Shown piece by piece: positions 1-13,420 of a stretch of 64,000 nucleotides of DNA. The stretch is from positions 4,805,240 through 4,869,239 of the forward strand of contig NC_019859.2 in NCBI RefSeq assembly GCF_002234675.1, read 5' to 3'. Position 1 is the stretch's first letter; the number at the start of each line of letters is the position of its first letter. A program made the position numbers and the translations under genes. The DNA is from Oryzias latipes (Eukaryota > Chordata > Actinopteri > Beloniformes > Adrianichthyidae). The notes below the pieces were generated by a model. It saw nothing but the letters and a program-made list of their open reading frames with translations, was not told the origin of the DNA and did no database searches.

Positions 1-1333
1 GAAAATGGAGGAAGTCTGAAAGCTTCCTGATGGAAAACAGTTTCCACGGGCAAAAACATCAAGTCGTTCTTCTTCTATCACTGCAAAAACTGAATTGTAA
101 GAACGTACGAAGACCGTTGTGTTTAAAGAAAATCTGTCTTATTTTCTGTCTTGCAAGACCAAAAAATCGAATCGAAAAAAGCTTTTCAATTGCAAAATAG
201 ATTTTAGGAAAACAAGTCTTGGTTGCGAGAATTTTTTTTCCTAAAATAAGAATTGGATTGATCTTTTTCTTGACCTCACTGGTAAGTAAATGTTTTTGTT
301 TATTAAAAGAAAATCTGCTAATGCCTGGTAAGAACATTTGTCTGATTTCTAAAGCGCCTGTTTTTGCCGTGAAGGGTTTTTGATCTTTGTCTGAGAGTTT
401 GTGTTTAGGAACAACTTTATTAATCCATTTAACCCTAAATCTCACAGATTATTAGCCCAGAACGGGACGTTTTTACCCCACAGGTGACAGAAGGACGGAC
501 ACTGTTCTGTGATCAGATCTAATCTGAATGTTGGCGTCTTGATACGTTTGCAAAAAAAACGTATTTCACTCATTTGCCGTTTCTTTTCTTCTTTTCTCCT
601 CCCTCTCAGAAGGCCTTTTAGGTCTGACATGTTCCAGTTTCTCTCGGTTAATCATTTTCTGCAGCTGGAAAACTACTACAGCATAAAAATAAAGATACAG
701 ATTAATCAGAGTTTATGGCACTTTGACTTTGAGAAATGTGAAACTCAAATTATCTGGATTTTCTCAGGAAAAAAAAAAAACCTCTGTAACTCATGATGAA
801 GTCCCCCTTGTCTTGTGTTTGCTGTCATTTCCCCGGCGTAGCATAAATCACACACAGGATTATAATTTGCCTCTGAGCTAGCGTCGCCTGTTGGCTGTGT
901 CCCTCTCATCCCTGACAGATGGGCCCTCATTATTGTCTGGAATGGTTTGCACTCTCCTTTGCATATGATAAGGTATTGGAAAAAGAAAGAAATCTCTGCA
1001 GTTTACGCAGAGCCGTCCCTGTTCTTCGTGTTTTCGGGCTCTGCCACACTGTAAAAAACAGGCCCCTTAGAAATAAGTCAAACATTTTGACAACATTGAC
1101 AGATTTTCTTTAAGTAGGAATAAAAAAAAAGAAAGAAAGACACTTTTTTATTTTAAGAAAAAAAAATCTAGTTACTCAGACTTATTCTATTAAAGCAAGA
1201 TCATTTTGTTATTGAAAAACTTTTTTGATAAGATTATTTTCTTCCAAACAGAAAATAAGACTTTCTTTTTTGCAGTGCACAGAAAGTGCAGGACGGCGTC
1301 CCACCAAACGCAGAGTCTGCAGAACGTCTCTAC
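1..1333. other. 3' flank or downstream intron of endov, AT-rich
   Basis: AT-rich sequence with poly(A) and poly(T) runs and short spurious reading frames. The following endov coding exon, which should continue the conserved C-terminal part after the PEPIRQ segment, was not recognised here, so it probably lies left of the window. I see no other gene. Confidence 0.4.
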
Positions 1334-1655
1334 CTGTCTGATGGGCTCGGGCACCCGGAAGAGGCAGCAGGCCCGGGTGAGGCGCACGGCTGTGTCCAGG
1401 CTGATCTTGTGGCCAACAGAAACGTACACCGGCTTGGAGCTTTTATCGCAGCTCCGCAGAGCCTGAAAAACAGACGCAAACGTCTCTTTTCGCATTTCAG
1501 CTGTGACTTTTAAAGAGGATCTGGCTTTCAGCGGAGTACCGCCTGATGAAAAGTTTTGCTCGCGCGCCGCTGCCCTTGTTCCTCACCTTTCCCAGCACTT
1601 TGCCTGAGGCGGCGGTGAGTGGGAAGCTGTCTCCTCCTCTGTGTAAAGCAGCAAT
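1334..1655 (-). CDS. endov: Endonuclease V, two internal exons (partial gene)
   Basis: Two minus-strand exons, 1655-1587 (69 nt, 23 codons) and 1462-1334 (129 nt, 43 codons), both phase 0 with AG acceptors and GT donors. The first reads IAALHRGGDSFPL...GKVLGK and the second runs ALRSCDKSSKPVYVSVGHKI through to RACCLFRVPEPIRQ. This matches the C-terminal half of vertebrate ENDOV, including the SVGH-x-(I/M)SL segment whose histidine belongs to the conserved active-site region of the family. Endonuclease V cleaves near deaminated bases; the vertebrate enzyme acts mainly on inosine-containing RNA. The N-terminal exons with the catalytic aspartates should lie at higher coordinates, but none is visible before the assembly gap at 2269. 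The following exon is not seen either. The family call is secure; completeness cannot be judged. Confidence 0.85.
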
Positions 1656-2268
1656 CTGCAGAAGGCAAAGAAAGGGAAGTTAAATTTAAACCCAGCATCC
1701 CAGAACAAACATCAGTAAGGAATGTGACACACCATTAACCTGCTTTCATGAACACTTCGACTCGACATCAGGACAAGAAAACAGAAAACAGCCTGACGTT
1801 TTTGAAGGGATCAAAAGGGTTTTTAAACCAGAAAAACAGTTTTTCCTTTTAACTACTGACAGATTTATGAACAGCTGTAACTAAAAGAATACTTCAACAC
1901 AAAACTCCAAACAGTTCTGGGTCTTGTTAGTTTTTTTTTTTAACAATTCAGTAAAACAGAAAACAAACAAAAATCAAAGCGTAGTTTTTCATTTTATAAT
2001 TTTACTTTAAGTTTAATGGTACAAAAAAAAAAAAAAGAATTTAAAACCAAACCTATAAACATCTTAACAAACAAGAGGGTGTTACAACATCATATGAACA
2101 AACATGGCATGGATTAATACGTATATTTTACAATAGGCAATAGACAAAAAAGGATGAAGACAGGACACAAAAACAACAGCGGAAAAGACACAAACATAAA
2201 AACACACAGTCATAGAAAGACATTTACTGACCCATCCATCCATTTCTCTCAAGCCGCCTTTTCCCTCT
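1656..2268. other. endov intron up to the gap, no exon seen
   Basis: AT-rich, with poly(A) and poly(T) tracts near 1930 and 2022. No upstream endov exon is recognisable on the minus strand. Confidence 0.5.
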
Positions 2269-3268
2269 NNNNNNNNNNNNNNNNNNNNNNNNNNNNNNNN
2301 NNNNNNNNNNNNNNNNNNNNNNNNNNNNNNNNNNNNNNNNNNNNNNNNNNNNNNNNNNNNNNNNNNNNNNNNNNNNNNNNNNNNNNNNNNNNNNNNNNNN
2401 NNNNNNNNNNNNNNNNNNNNNNNNNNNNNNNNNNNNNNNNNNNNNNNNNNNNNNNNNNNNNNNNNNNNNNNNNNNNNNNNNNNNNNNNNNNNNNNNNNNN
2501 NNNNNNNNNNNNNNNNNNNNNNNNNNNNNNNNNNNNNNNNNNNNNNNNNNNNNNNNNNNNNNNNNNNNNNNNNNNNNNNNNNNNNNNNNNNNNNNNNNNN
2601 NNNNNNNNNNNNNNNNNNNNNNNNNNNNNNNNNNNNNNNNNNNNNNNNNNNNNNNNNNNNNNNNNNNNNNNNNNNNNNNNNNNNNNNNNNNNNNNNNNNN
2701 NNNNNNNNNNNNNNNNNNNNNNNNNNNNNNNNNNNNNNNNNNNNNNNNNNNNNNNNNNNNNNNNNNNNNNNNNNNNNNNNNNNNNNNNNNNNNNNNNNNN
2801 NNNNNNNNNNNNNNNNNNNNNNNNNNNNNNNNNNNNNNNNNNNNNNNNNNNNNNNNNNNNNNNNNNNNNNNNNNNNNNNNNNNNNNNNNNNNNNNNNNNN
2901 NNNNNNNNNNNNNNNNNNNNNNNNNNNNNNNNNNNNNNNNNNNNNNNNNNNNNNNNNNNNNNNNNNNNNNNNNNNNNNNNNNNNNNNNNNNNNNNNNNNN
3001 NNNNNNNNNNNNNNNNNNNNNNNNNNNNNNNNNNNNNNNNNNNNNNNNNNNNNNNNNNNNNNNNNNNNNNNNNNNNNNNNNNNNNNNNNNNNNNNNNNNN
3101 NNNNNNNNNNNNNNNNNNNNNNNNNNNNNNNNNNNNNNNNNNNNNNNNNNNNNNNNNNNNNNNNNNNNNNNNNNNNNNNNNNNNNNNNNNNNNNNNNNNN
3201 NNNNNNNNNNNNNNNNNNNNNNNNNNNNNNNNNNNNNNNNNNNNNNNNNNNNNNNNNNNNNNNNNNNN
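2269..3268. other. Assembly gap of exactly 1000 Ns
   Basis: The run is exactly 1000 N. That round number suggests a scaffolding placeholder rather than a measured distance, so the order and linkage of the two sides are uncertain. Confidence 0.99.
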
Positions 3269-3901
3269 GGGAGGCAAAAATCATTAGAAGTGAACCAACG
3301 CCCCCCTCCAGCACTTCCAAGCTCTGACCCATCACGACGTCATTATTAGGGGCCAGAATCAGACATGAAACAAGTCATGCCAGCCAAGCGAGGGCCTGCA
3401 TGTAAATGGGTGAATGGTCTGGGTCAAGTTGGCTTGTAAAGGAAATTCTGACAGGAGGAAGATTTGAGGCATAACAGTAATTTCCCTCAGATTATAACTA
3501 CAGAAATGAACAATGCAGCTCATTTATCCTTTCAGTTTGAAGTAATTTGCATTTCATTTGAATTTGCATTTCATTTCATTTACTTCCATTTGAATGGGTC
3601 AGTTGAATAAAGGAATAAAGCATAAAATAAAAGAAATACAATACAGTCGCATTAGGATTGACGGTCGACAGTATCTGGGACTATCCATGGCACCTTTTGG
3701 GACAGATAAACATCCACACTGACGTTCCACAATGCTAGTTTCACCAAGACTCATATTACCTTTGAAAAAACCCCAGACAAAGCAAAACACTTCCCCAGAT
3801 TTCTGTAGCTTGACTGACCAGCAGGCTCTGCATCAATACTGCATGGAAACTCTGCCTCAAATGGTAATGTGATCAACAAGCTGCACACAAAGAAAGGTGA
3901 A

Positions 3902-3960
3902 AGTATAAGAACAGTACAAAAGTATAAGAATAGTACAAAAGTATAAGAATAGTACAAAAG
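3902..3960. repeat. Short tandem repeat, 20-bp unit, 3 copies
   Basis: The unit AAGTATAAGAATAGTACAAA repeats three times with one substitution (C for T in the first copy). Confidence 0.85.
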
Positions 3961-6900
3961 GCTACTCAGAGCAACAAGTTACAAAAGAATTCCCACAAGA
4001 AAAATAATGTTTTTAAAAGCATAACCTTGGAAATCCTCTGCATTTCACATCAGTTTAATAGATTTCCCATTTTCTGTGTTGCATGACAGCAAAGAACAGA
4101 GGAGTGCACTCAAACTTCACCACTTTCACTGCAGCTAAAGTTATTACTATAAATGGGGGGAAAAAACATTTGCACAAGAGCCATGAACTCTTCCTTTTTA
4201 AAGTGAGAAAATTCTATTGTGGTGGGCAGGAGTGAGAACAAGCTCATGACTGGAAAGCAAAAACAAAAGAGCTCTTGGTCTCTGCGTGCTTTAACACCCA
4301 CTCCTCTCCTTGCAGTGAGCTCCCTGATACAGTGTGCATTGTGATGGCAGAGCTGCTGAGAACCGCCAACTTGGGAAGAGGCGGAACAATCTGCCAAGCC
4401 TGCAGCTGCTGATAATTGTAAGCTCCAAACCATCGGAGAGGTGGTGGTTGGCGCGAGGAAACAGGAAAGAACTATTTCCACGAATGTGAGCAGCAGCTAA
4501 TTGAAAGCAGCAGGATGGCAATCTATTAAGCATTAAAAACGCATTATGAAAATTCCTGTTACGCAAGGAATTGTGGGAATATTAAGGATTACCGCATGTC
4601 ACTAAAATGAAAGAAAGATGCTGAGATGGCTTTGATTTCTTTTTCCCTCTGCTACTAAAATATGATCCTTACTTAAACCTTTTTTTATTTGAAAAAGTTA
4701 TTTTCATTTGAAATGCAGGCTAAAGTCTTGAACCAATGTGGCTCTTAGACACATGTTTCAATTTCCAATCTAACAGAATTGATTAACCATCAGTTTACTT
4801 GTCAAATTTTCATTTTATATTCAATATTGTTTGGTTTTCAAAGCTCTTTCTGTAGAAATAGTGATTAAAACAGAGCAAAGACAGATTTTGTTGTTGTATT
4901 AAAACCAAAATGATGCTAAAGTTTTGCCTAAATAAATACAAATAGCAGCTTTAAAAGAATCTGGTTGAAGAATCTGATGAAAGTAGAGATTGATTTAAAT
5001 TCATAAGTTATGTCCGTTTAATCACTAAATGGACATAATGTCCTAACAGATCTTAGTTACCACACAGATCTGAGTCACACTGTTGGGCGACTGCAGCGTT
5101 TGCCATCTAAGCCGCCTGCTGAGTGCGAGCACGCGTGTGCGAGCACGCGTGTGCGCGCATCCACCTGCGTATGGCACAGGGATGCAGACTGGGGGAGGGG
5201 AGCCGCCGCCACTGCAGCATCTCGACTTTGCAGCGGCGGAAAAGGGTGAATGAAAGCTCCGCTGAGGAATGAATGAAGAAAGCTCCAGAAAGGCCTCATA
5301 GGCTCACAGACTCACGTGGACGTCTCTGTGCAGCCCCCACCCTCCGCAGTGAAATGTGTTCAAAAAAAAGCACACGCTCCGATAAGCTCCTCACTGCAGA
5401 TCATAATTCTTCATTGTTTTTGGCAATCATCATCTGGCACAGTAAATGAATTAGACCCCGCGGGCACAGCTCTGACACACTGATTCAGAGAAGCAGATGG
5501 ATGTTCTCTGGATTTAGAACAGGCAGACCCAGTTCCAGAAAAAGCTGAAGGAAGCACATATGAAAGCAGGAGAAGTTAAAGATTAGAACATTTTAGCCCT
5601 GACATGACATCCTCCTAGGGGCAATATTTACATGATTGCATAGCAACAAGGTTACAGTGCTTTCCTTGGAAATACGTGACTCTGTTTAAACAAGTTTGAC
5701 ATGAAGATGAGCTTTTGCTCGCATCTAAACATGCACCCCTTTTTTTTTAAAGATGCAAGTCTCAGAAAACGGGGAGAAGCTCAGACAGATGAAAACAATA
5801 GACTAAAGCCCAGGGATGCTTTTGCAGCGCAGAACTGGGCTGCAAACGCATTAGGCGGCGCTGAGCACAAATGGGTCAGGAGATAGAAGAACAGACGTCA
5901 TCTCGGCAGGGTCGCTCTGCACGGGACGAGCCTGACCCAGAGAGAGGACGGCAGGGTGGACCTGGTTCAGAAATACAACAAGCCACTTCTGATGAGTCAT
6001 CAATGACAACAACCTGTTAAACAACCATAACAGAAGCAACTGAAAGTAGGTCAGAGAAATAAAACACACAAAAAGGCCACTTGAGGTAGCAGCATGTGAG
6101 CCTGCAAATTACTTAAAATATTTTGTAATTTAACACTTCTTTTAAAAACGACGTCTCCTATGCTTCAAAAATATGTAAGCAATAATTGCTTCAACATAGT
6201 TAAGCAACAGCTTACAAACACGTCTTTTAGTCCAACTTCCTTCAATAGAACAAATTTGCAAGTCAAGATTCTTATTTCAATGTTTCAAGAAAAACATTTC
6301 TTATAGAAAGCCTTGGTTTGGACTGATGGATTTTTTCCATAAACTTTTCTTGAGAAATGAAAAAACCAGAGTAAAACTGTCTACGTACTGTACCAGCTTG
6401 TTATCCAATGAGCTGGCACAATACGATAACTGTACATAAAGAAAAATAATGGGACAAAACCAACAACAGACTCCAACTTCAGTTCATCTGGACTTCTCCA
6501 AGCTGCTTAGTTTGATTTAAACGTTTGTTTGTTTTTTAAACAAAAAAAGAACCCCACATTTTATTTTTTAAATTTTGTATATCGGAATAGAGCTGTGAAA
6601 GAAACGTTTGGAGCAAGATTCGTGAGATTTTCCCCAGCTTCGACATTTCGTACCACGCCTCTTCCAACTAATAAACAGTAGAAAACAGTAGAAAAAGAAA
6701 AAGGAAGAGCCATCCCTCCTTGCATGTTCAGTGTGAACACCAAGGGCTAAACGTGCGTCCAGGACACAGATTTAACGCATTTGTGTAGCGCTTCATACAA
6801 CACGACACAAATGACACAGCTATGTAAATTGAGTCATGCCTGTTATTTCTGCTCCACATTAAACAGCCCTGTATACATGAACTGTATATATGCAATGCAT

Positions 6901-7636
6901 TTCTGCTTTTGTTACACCTTCTCATTAAAGGGCATTTTGTCTCTAAGTGGAAATGTCCCTTGTTGCCAACGGTGCCTAGGAGCCAAGCTCTCATTATACA
7001 AACAAAGCACATCCTATTCATTAGGCTGCAGTAAGTCTACTGAGACAAAGGCCGGAACAGAGCATTTGTGAATGAGCCGCAGAGCTAAATGTTACCATAG
7101 AGAGGGTAAGCTTTGAATCGCTAAATTACCCAGAATCTAAAAATCCATAAAAAATCTGGGTAAAACGATCCTGCCACACCCTTGAAAGACAACTCCTTCT
7201 AGCAACAAAGGGTTTAGACTAGAGTCCTTCATTACTGTAATGTGTATTCATTCAGTTTTCCCTTATGTGACGATGGAACGGCCGGACCTGTTGATTTGTT
7301 CTAGAAGCTGTAGTCCCTCCAGGCCAACAGCAACAACAGGGGCGCTGTGTCGCATTCCACTGTGACTCCCTGAGGACAAGCTTGACATTGTGGGACTGGA
7401 CTGCGCCGGTAATGGCAGCAACCATGGAGACAGAATTTCCTGTTATTGAGATGTGAAGCAGAAAGGAGCGGATGCTGCAGGATGAGGGTTGATGGTTACA
7501 CTACATCCCAATGGAAAGAATGGCTTTGGTTTTATCCAGTTCACTTACAGTCACCTCACCTTCAGCCATCATTTTCTAGTTATTTGTGCTATAGATGGCT
7601 ATCAGAAGTCATCCATCCACCCATTAGCACTACATC

Positions 7637-8215
7637 TAAAGAACCACGCCAATGAAAACTGTGTTTCTAACTTGTGACATTTCTGTGATGATGGAGGACA
7701 TGTATTAAGAAGTTTAGCTTAAAATTGCATATCTGAGTATATCTTTATTCAAACTGTTGTGAATCAGGAACAGACAAAAAACTGTTATAAACAAAGGCAG
7801 GATTGGACCGAGGTAGGACCCAAAAAGCTGGGCGGACCACAAGCTTCCTGCTCTGCTCCATTCTGATGCATCCACTTGTGGACCAATAGATCCATGTGTG
7901 TTCGTCTAAGCTGGCATCTGTTCAAAACTGTACGGCTGGATAGCTCCAACATTGCTCGCCATTTTTGTTGCACAGTCAGGTTGGTGCAGTACGCTAGCGG
8001 GAGAGCATGCAAACAGAGAGTTCAGTATTGGGCGATGGAGAGGTGGACTGGGATTTCTCTGCGCCAACAGACCTGCCCACAACTCCGAGGCAAATTTCTA
8101 ATGAACAACTGCCGTTCCGCAAAAACTAGAAAATGACACAGTTTTTTGTATTTGGGCTAAAAACCGCACAATCATAATTAAGACCACTGGGAACGCTTTT
8201 AAAACGGTTTTAAAA
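7637..8215 (+). mobile_element. TTAA-family nonautonomous transposon, copy 1
   Basis: Starts with the family's 5' end (CCACGCCAATGAAAACTG). It keeps the AATTGCAT...TTTATTCAAA block, the CTCTGCTCCATTCTGATGC block, the TAGCTCCAACATTGCTCGCC block and the AAGACCACTGGGAACGCTTTTA 3' region. The extreme 3' terminus has decayed. Confidence 0.75.
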
Positions 8216-10583
8216 TATTAGTGGATCTTCCAGCACCGATACAGAATGGGTTTGTTTTGAATACAGATGGAACAAAAGAAACAGCCCAATCTCTCCTCCT
8301 CTGAAACTCCGTTTTGGCTCCTACAATAGTGTTAGTGTTTATTAAGACCACCTTAATAAACAAGATTTATTAAGAAGCTCAGCTTGGGACATAACAGCCG
8401 ATTCTGCGACACGTGTCAAGACTTGCACACAAGATTGTTTTGAACAGTTCAAACTGCAGCTGCTTAGGCAGCTTCACATAGCAAAGGAAATCAAGGTAAA
8501 CCTTAACCATTAAAATCCCGCAATTTAAGTCACTAAGCCGATAAACAGGACAAATCCCTCCGATGTTTTTGGAGCTGTGTTTTCTGTGTTACTAAAAATG
8601 CTTCGAATAAAAATAAATCATCATCTACTACAGAACAAATCTTTTAAGATCTTTGCCTTAAAACCTGAAGCAACCTAAAACCAGATGTTGAGACCTTTTC
8701 AAACATCTGTCAGAGCTGAGCAGCTGATCGGGGAAATAACTGCGTCTCATCTGCGCAAACAGAAGGCATTCCAGTCCCAGTTGCGCAGAGGAATGTGGAG
8801 CTTTGGTTTATAGCCCTCTGTGCATAAACTGGCTTTCTAAAGACATAGCAGTGTTTAAACAGGATCAGAGAGCACAGAATTCCTTAAAGCAGAATGTGCA
8901 ATCTGATCTGTCACAGAATGAAGGGGGGGGATGCCAGATTAGAGGCATTTGATAAACAAATTTGGAAAACAAAACTCTCAGCCAGCAGAGTGACATTCTG
9001 TGTCAGTCTGAATGTACATAGTCAGACTATAATAATAACACCCATAAAATAATGAGTTGATTTCATTTTAAAACATCAACGGATCATAAACTACACGATT
9101 AATTCTTAAGAAGCTATTTCTTCACAGTTCTGCTGCAGCCGTGGCACAACAGCTACAGAGGAAACGAGAGTGAAGAAGTTTCATTGGCCTTTTAAGAAGG
9201 AAAAGGGAAAAAAAAGGTCTTGTGACGCACCACCACGTCTGCTCTGCAGTGTCTGCACAAATACTCACTGCAGCAAATAGAGAAAACAGTGAAACGCAAA
9301 GAAAAAGGTTGAAAATCAGAATGCTTTCCAGTTCTCCAGCATCAGCTTCAGACAGTGATACTATTGAGGCAGATCATCAATATGCACCTTGTGTTCCTTT
9401 TCCCCAAATGTAGAACAAATGTTAGCCTGTTACAAATACAAAATACAAATCATGAAAGGTAACTGTTTCTACATCTGTAGAGCCACTGTAGGCACCAGTC
9501 CTATATTTATATCCACGTGTCAGCCTGCTGCTCAATCCAGCCCGTGTTAAGGGGCTTTAGTCTCCCTGCATCCTGCCTGTTGTCAACATAGAAAGCTGAT
9601 TTCCTCTCTGACTAGAACCTTGTGTACTCGATAGAAAAAGAAAAAAGAAGAAGTTGGGCAAATGCTAGCAGCTGACTTCCAGTTGACTGGTCACAATTTA
9701 GGAAATTAAGTAAAAAAAACAATGACACATACAGCAATATTATTAATAAAAAATGTGTGGAAATATAATAAAACCACGCACTGAAAGTATTTACTTAATT
9801 GAGGTCAAACAGCAGCAGTGGCTAAAACTCAAACACTTTTTTAACTTCCAAACTTCCTGCTTATGAAAGCATTCTTTGTTTTTTGTCTTCATAAATAACG
9901 CAAATGTATGGTTTATAAATGCACGAAAAAAATCTATATCCCACAATGATACTGCAAACCCACAGCAGGAGGCAAAATGACACAGTTACAGTCACACAGT
10001 CAGTGTTTAGATGCGCCTGCTGCTGGAGCATGTCACCCGTGAACCCTCTCTATTATCCACCAACATGCTAGCCAAAAGCCCCCGATACGGAGCGAGTGTC
10101 AGCGACACACAGCAGAACAGGCATGCAGATACACACTAGACACACAGAGAACAAAATACAACAACAAAGCAAAAAGGATCTAAGCAAAGACACAAAATGC
10201 ACTGTACACAAACAACCCCATGTGGTCTCTAACAAAAGATACCCTAAACCAACAGGACTGACAGTGACCACAAAAAATGGACTTGTGGCTGACACAACCA
10301 TGTTGCAGATTCAGACGAGAAGTGTGGAAATGTGAAAACACAAAGCTGCATAAAAACTCAAGAGTCCATTATGTGCAACAAGGTCAAACCAACATGCTTT
10401 CCTTCAAGACTCAACAGGACTAAAACAAAAGTGTTTTGAAAATCTCTTTAGAGATCTTAGCTGTAATTGCATAAAGTAAAAGGGCTGCAGCATTTCATCA
10501 AAATCTTCAAACTTGCTGAATTACATAACTCTACACTAAAGGCACGGAAAAGAAAGTTTACACGAAAATAAGATGACACTTAC

Positions 10584-10673
10584 CGCCATCACCAGCTCAA
10601 ACGGATGCTTGTACACCCTCACGGGGGATTGATACTTCTGCACCATGGTGACGACTTCAGTAACACCAACAAC
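10584..10673 (-). CDS. sec14l1: SEC14-like protein 1, first coding exon (partial gene)
   Basis: The minus-strand exon has an AG acceptor at 10675-10674, a start ATG at 10646-10644 in the context CACCATGG, and a GTAAGT donor at 10583-10578. Its 21 codons read MVQKYQSPVRVYKHPFELVMA, the distinctive N-terminus of the PRELI/MSF1 domain of SEC14L1 (the vertebrate orthologue begins almost identically). SEC14L1 couples PRELI, CRAL-TRIO and GOLD domains; it is a cytosolic/Golgi lipid-binding protein and a reported negative regulator of RIG-I. The exon ends in phase 0. No later exon is found in the 7.3 kb to the gap, and endov exons lie beyond the gap, so the gene is cut by the window or the assembly is misjoined. 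The 27 bases before the ATG are 5'UTR. Confidence 0.88.
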
Positions 10674-13254
10674 CTTCACAGAAATAAGAACAATCAGAAA
10701 AGACAGGGAAAATGACTGATCCAGCCATTAAACAAACAGGAAGCAAACATCTAATTTACGCTTCACACAGTTTCTCTAAGAGCCAAACCAATACAATTAA
10801 AACACTTGAGCGATATGCAGTAAAGGACATTTATTGTTTGCCTGCAGGAAAAATTCTCCTGATTGTGTACAGGAAGTAGCTCTCTTAGTCACTGTTCCTT
10901 AGAAAGGAACTGCAGGGATGACTAATCTCGACCTGCGGATTAAGGCTGCATGATATGAGGTTAACTCGCGATGTGTGATATTAGGGATCAATATTACGAT
11001 ATAACATGCGATACATTAACAACCAAAAACATAATTTCCATTTCACTGCAACAGTTTAAATAAGAGTCAGCATAATCTAAATTACACTTCGAATGACCCT
11101 CGTCTAAATAGTATGGAAGCGATTCTGTAGCATAATTAAAAATAAAAGTCAAAACCAGAAATGCTTTTTCATTTTCAAAATGTAACTGCATTTTTTTGAC
11201 CCAAAATTAAAATAAAAAAGAAATCTTTCAAAGTGCTTTTTCATTTTCTTCTTCAACACTTCTTATTCTGTCACTTAATTAAAATGATAATGAAAATGGT
11301 TTATGACATTTCATTTTCAGAAAGTTCTCTGGTAAATGTGTAGCAAAATTCATTTAGAAATGTCTAATTTGACAACTAAAATGGATTATGGAACCGCTTC
11401 CATAACATAGGAGGTAAACATTGGACATTAAAAGGGCTCCATCCGATTGGTCAAAAGCATAAAGGGATTTATTTCATTCGTTAAAATACTTCAAGGTGCT
11501 ATAAAATTGTTTTAGCACCATTAAGGTAACCATTTATCGCACTTTTTGCCATCTTTTGCGATATGTGTATTCCTCAGCTTGATGCTGCATTAAGGATAAA
11601 TTTGTAATTTATTGTGCCGGCCTACTGTGGATGATGTCCCCCTGAGTAACAGATGCAGCATTTCTCACATATCCTATTAAAAAAACTGTGCTGGCTAAAA
11701 AAGCCTTGCACTGCCAGCTAACAGTTCCAAAAATAAAGGTCAGCTGCAGCCTCTGGCAGGTAAACACCACTTAAGGGGATTAAAAAGAGGACAGAACAAA
11801 GAAAAATGTGCTGTTGTTTTTTTTTATTTTAACAAAAAATAAATTCCACACGCTGGATGATCTAATCTGGCTTTTTGGTCATATTCGTCTCCTGAGATGG
11901 GATGGAGGGGGGGGGGGGGGATCCCATAAAAGCCTGTAACGGAATGTTCTAGATGCTTGAAAGGAAGTTGCAAAAAAGAAAAAACCTGTTTGTGCACTTT
12001 AACCAAGCATGAATGCACAAAGAATGACCTAACTGTCAAATGTATTTATTTATCAGCCACAACTGGCTTTGGGATTTATTAGTCACTACATATACTATGA
12101 GCTAAACTTCTGTATAATTACCACAGTAGCCTAGGGTGCAAAACACAAACAAAAACAGTGCATTAAAGAGAGGACAGCACTTTTTTGGGTTTTTTTATTT
12201 AGTTACATTTTGGTCAAAGACATGAAGCTGCAGTTTTTTAATGTGCTTTGCAGTTTGGGGCTAACAGAAATCACCGCAAACAGGCTACTACCCTAATACT
12301 AGCATGTTCTCACCAGCACTGTAACGTTTCTCTAAAAAGCACAGCACTAAGGTGGTACATCGTGATAATTACCGTCATGATTCAGGATCAGACTCAGTCA
12401 GCAACTTCGAGAATAAAAGTCCAAACAACAACAAGACAATTACTTTCGTGAGAAATACTCCTGAGTTGGGTTGCAAGTACTCATCTAAACATGAAAAACA
12501 TATATATGTTTTAATTGTTTTTGCATTTAAGTTTAATAATCAGTTCACGCCGTTGATCTCTGTCGGTTTGAAGAGTTTCTCTGCTCGCATTTATTATATT
12601 TGGTGTAACAGGAACCTGCTGTTTGAACTACTTAAGCCGCGCCTGAAAAATAAACGCTTTGCTAAAACGACCAAAATACACACGTCTGGCACAAAATAAA
12701 TCCGAACAAAATAAAGTAACAATGGATTTTAAACATTTGTAAATAGATTCTATCCATTTCGGTGGTTTCTGTGAAACTAGAACTGTCAATCATGTGGTTT
12801 AGGAGCCAATAAACGTTGTTTCGAGGCTTTGAAAACAATTTACATTCCAAAACGTGTGGTTAAGAATGGTCATTTCACGTAAAAACGTTTAAAGTCTCTA
12901 TTTTTTTGAGTAATGTCCAAATTAAAAAACGAAACGAAACTAGGTAGGTTGCCTTATGCCTAAAATTAAATCAACTCAAGCTTGAATTTTAACATTTGCC
13001 ATTTTCTGTGAACTTGTTACAAACAAACAATGCAACCAAAAACCTCCATTTAAAACACACACACAATTTATTCAGATAAAAAAATTCATTTTAGCGGAGT
13101 TTTCAGCTTTTCTCGTAATTGGGTCAAGAATTCATAGCTAGACACTGAGCTAAGCAGCTCGAGACGGCTAACAGAAAACTAGCTTACAAGCTAACGCTGA
13201 CTTCAGAGAGCGCTCTTAACTTAACAAAAGTCTATTTTTTTTAAATGTACTTAC
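10674..13254 (-). other. sec14l1 intron 1, with one hAT-like element
   Basis: This AT-rich intron lies between the putative 5'UTR exon and the first coding exon. It contains the TIR element at 10942-11624 and a G homopolymer near 11909-11921. No other exon is seen. Confidence 0.6.
10942..11624. mobile_element. hAT-like nonautonomous element (GCTGCAnGATAT type), long copy
   Basis: Left end GGCTGCATGATATGAGG, right end ATTGTGCCGGCCTA, imperfect terminal inverted repeats. Its interior is collinear with the shorter copy at 38951-39334 (shared phrases such as CCATTTCACTGCAACAGTTTAAA and CTTTTGCGATATG-GTATT). Confidence 0.7.
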
Positions 13255-13420
13255 CGAAGACTTGGTAACAAGAAAAACGTTAGGTCGTGTCAGAAGTTGT
13301 TTGGTCCAGAAGCACCGGAATGAACTCTAGCCATCCTTCTCTGCTCTGCTCGTCACTTCGCCGGGTCCGTGGCTACCGATTGTTAGCTTTGTTATGCTAA
13401 CTAGCTGGTCTTGTAACCAG
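13255..13420 (-). promoter_or_regulatory. sec14l1: sec14l1 5'UTR exon 1 and promoter area
   Basis: A strong minus-strand donor (TCTTCG then GTAAGT) at 13255/13254 sits at the edge of a locally CpG-richer block reaching about 13640. That fits a noncoding first exon spliced to the coding exon at 10673. The 5' end of the exon is not determinable; 13420 is an estimate. Confidence 0.55.

Larger units (their letters stand above)
3269..10583. other. Presumed large intron of sec14l1, no exon found
   Basis: This 7.3 kb stretch should be downstream intron sequence of minus-strand sec14l1. I looked for a continuation of its PRELI domain (a segment like AYERRFPTCPLIPMF) and found none. It holds a three-copy 20-bp repeat at 3902-3960, a GCGAGCACGCGTGTG-type alternating tract at 5127-5160 and one TTAA-family transposon copy at 7637-8215. 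Several moderately GC-rich patches (about 4310-4480, 5060-5300, 5430-5520) could be conserved noncoding DNA, but this cannot be shown from one sequence. Confidence 0.5.

Noticed and set aside
2082-3335. Long reading frames spanning the gap
   Set aside because: They consist of N codons only.
3902-3960. CRISPR-like array
   Set aside because: Direct 20-bp tandem repeats without spacers in a vertebrate genome; a simple tandem repeat.
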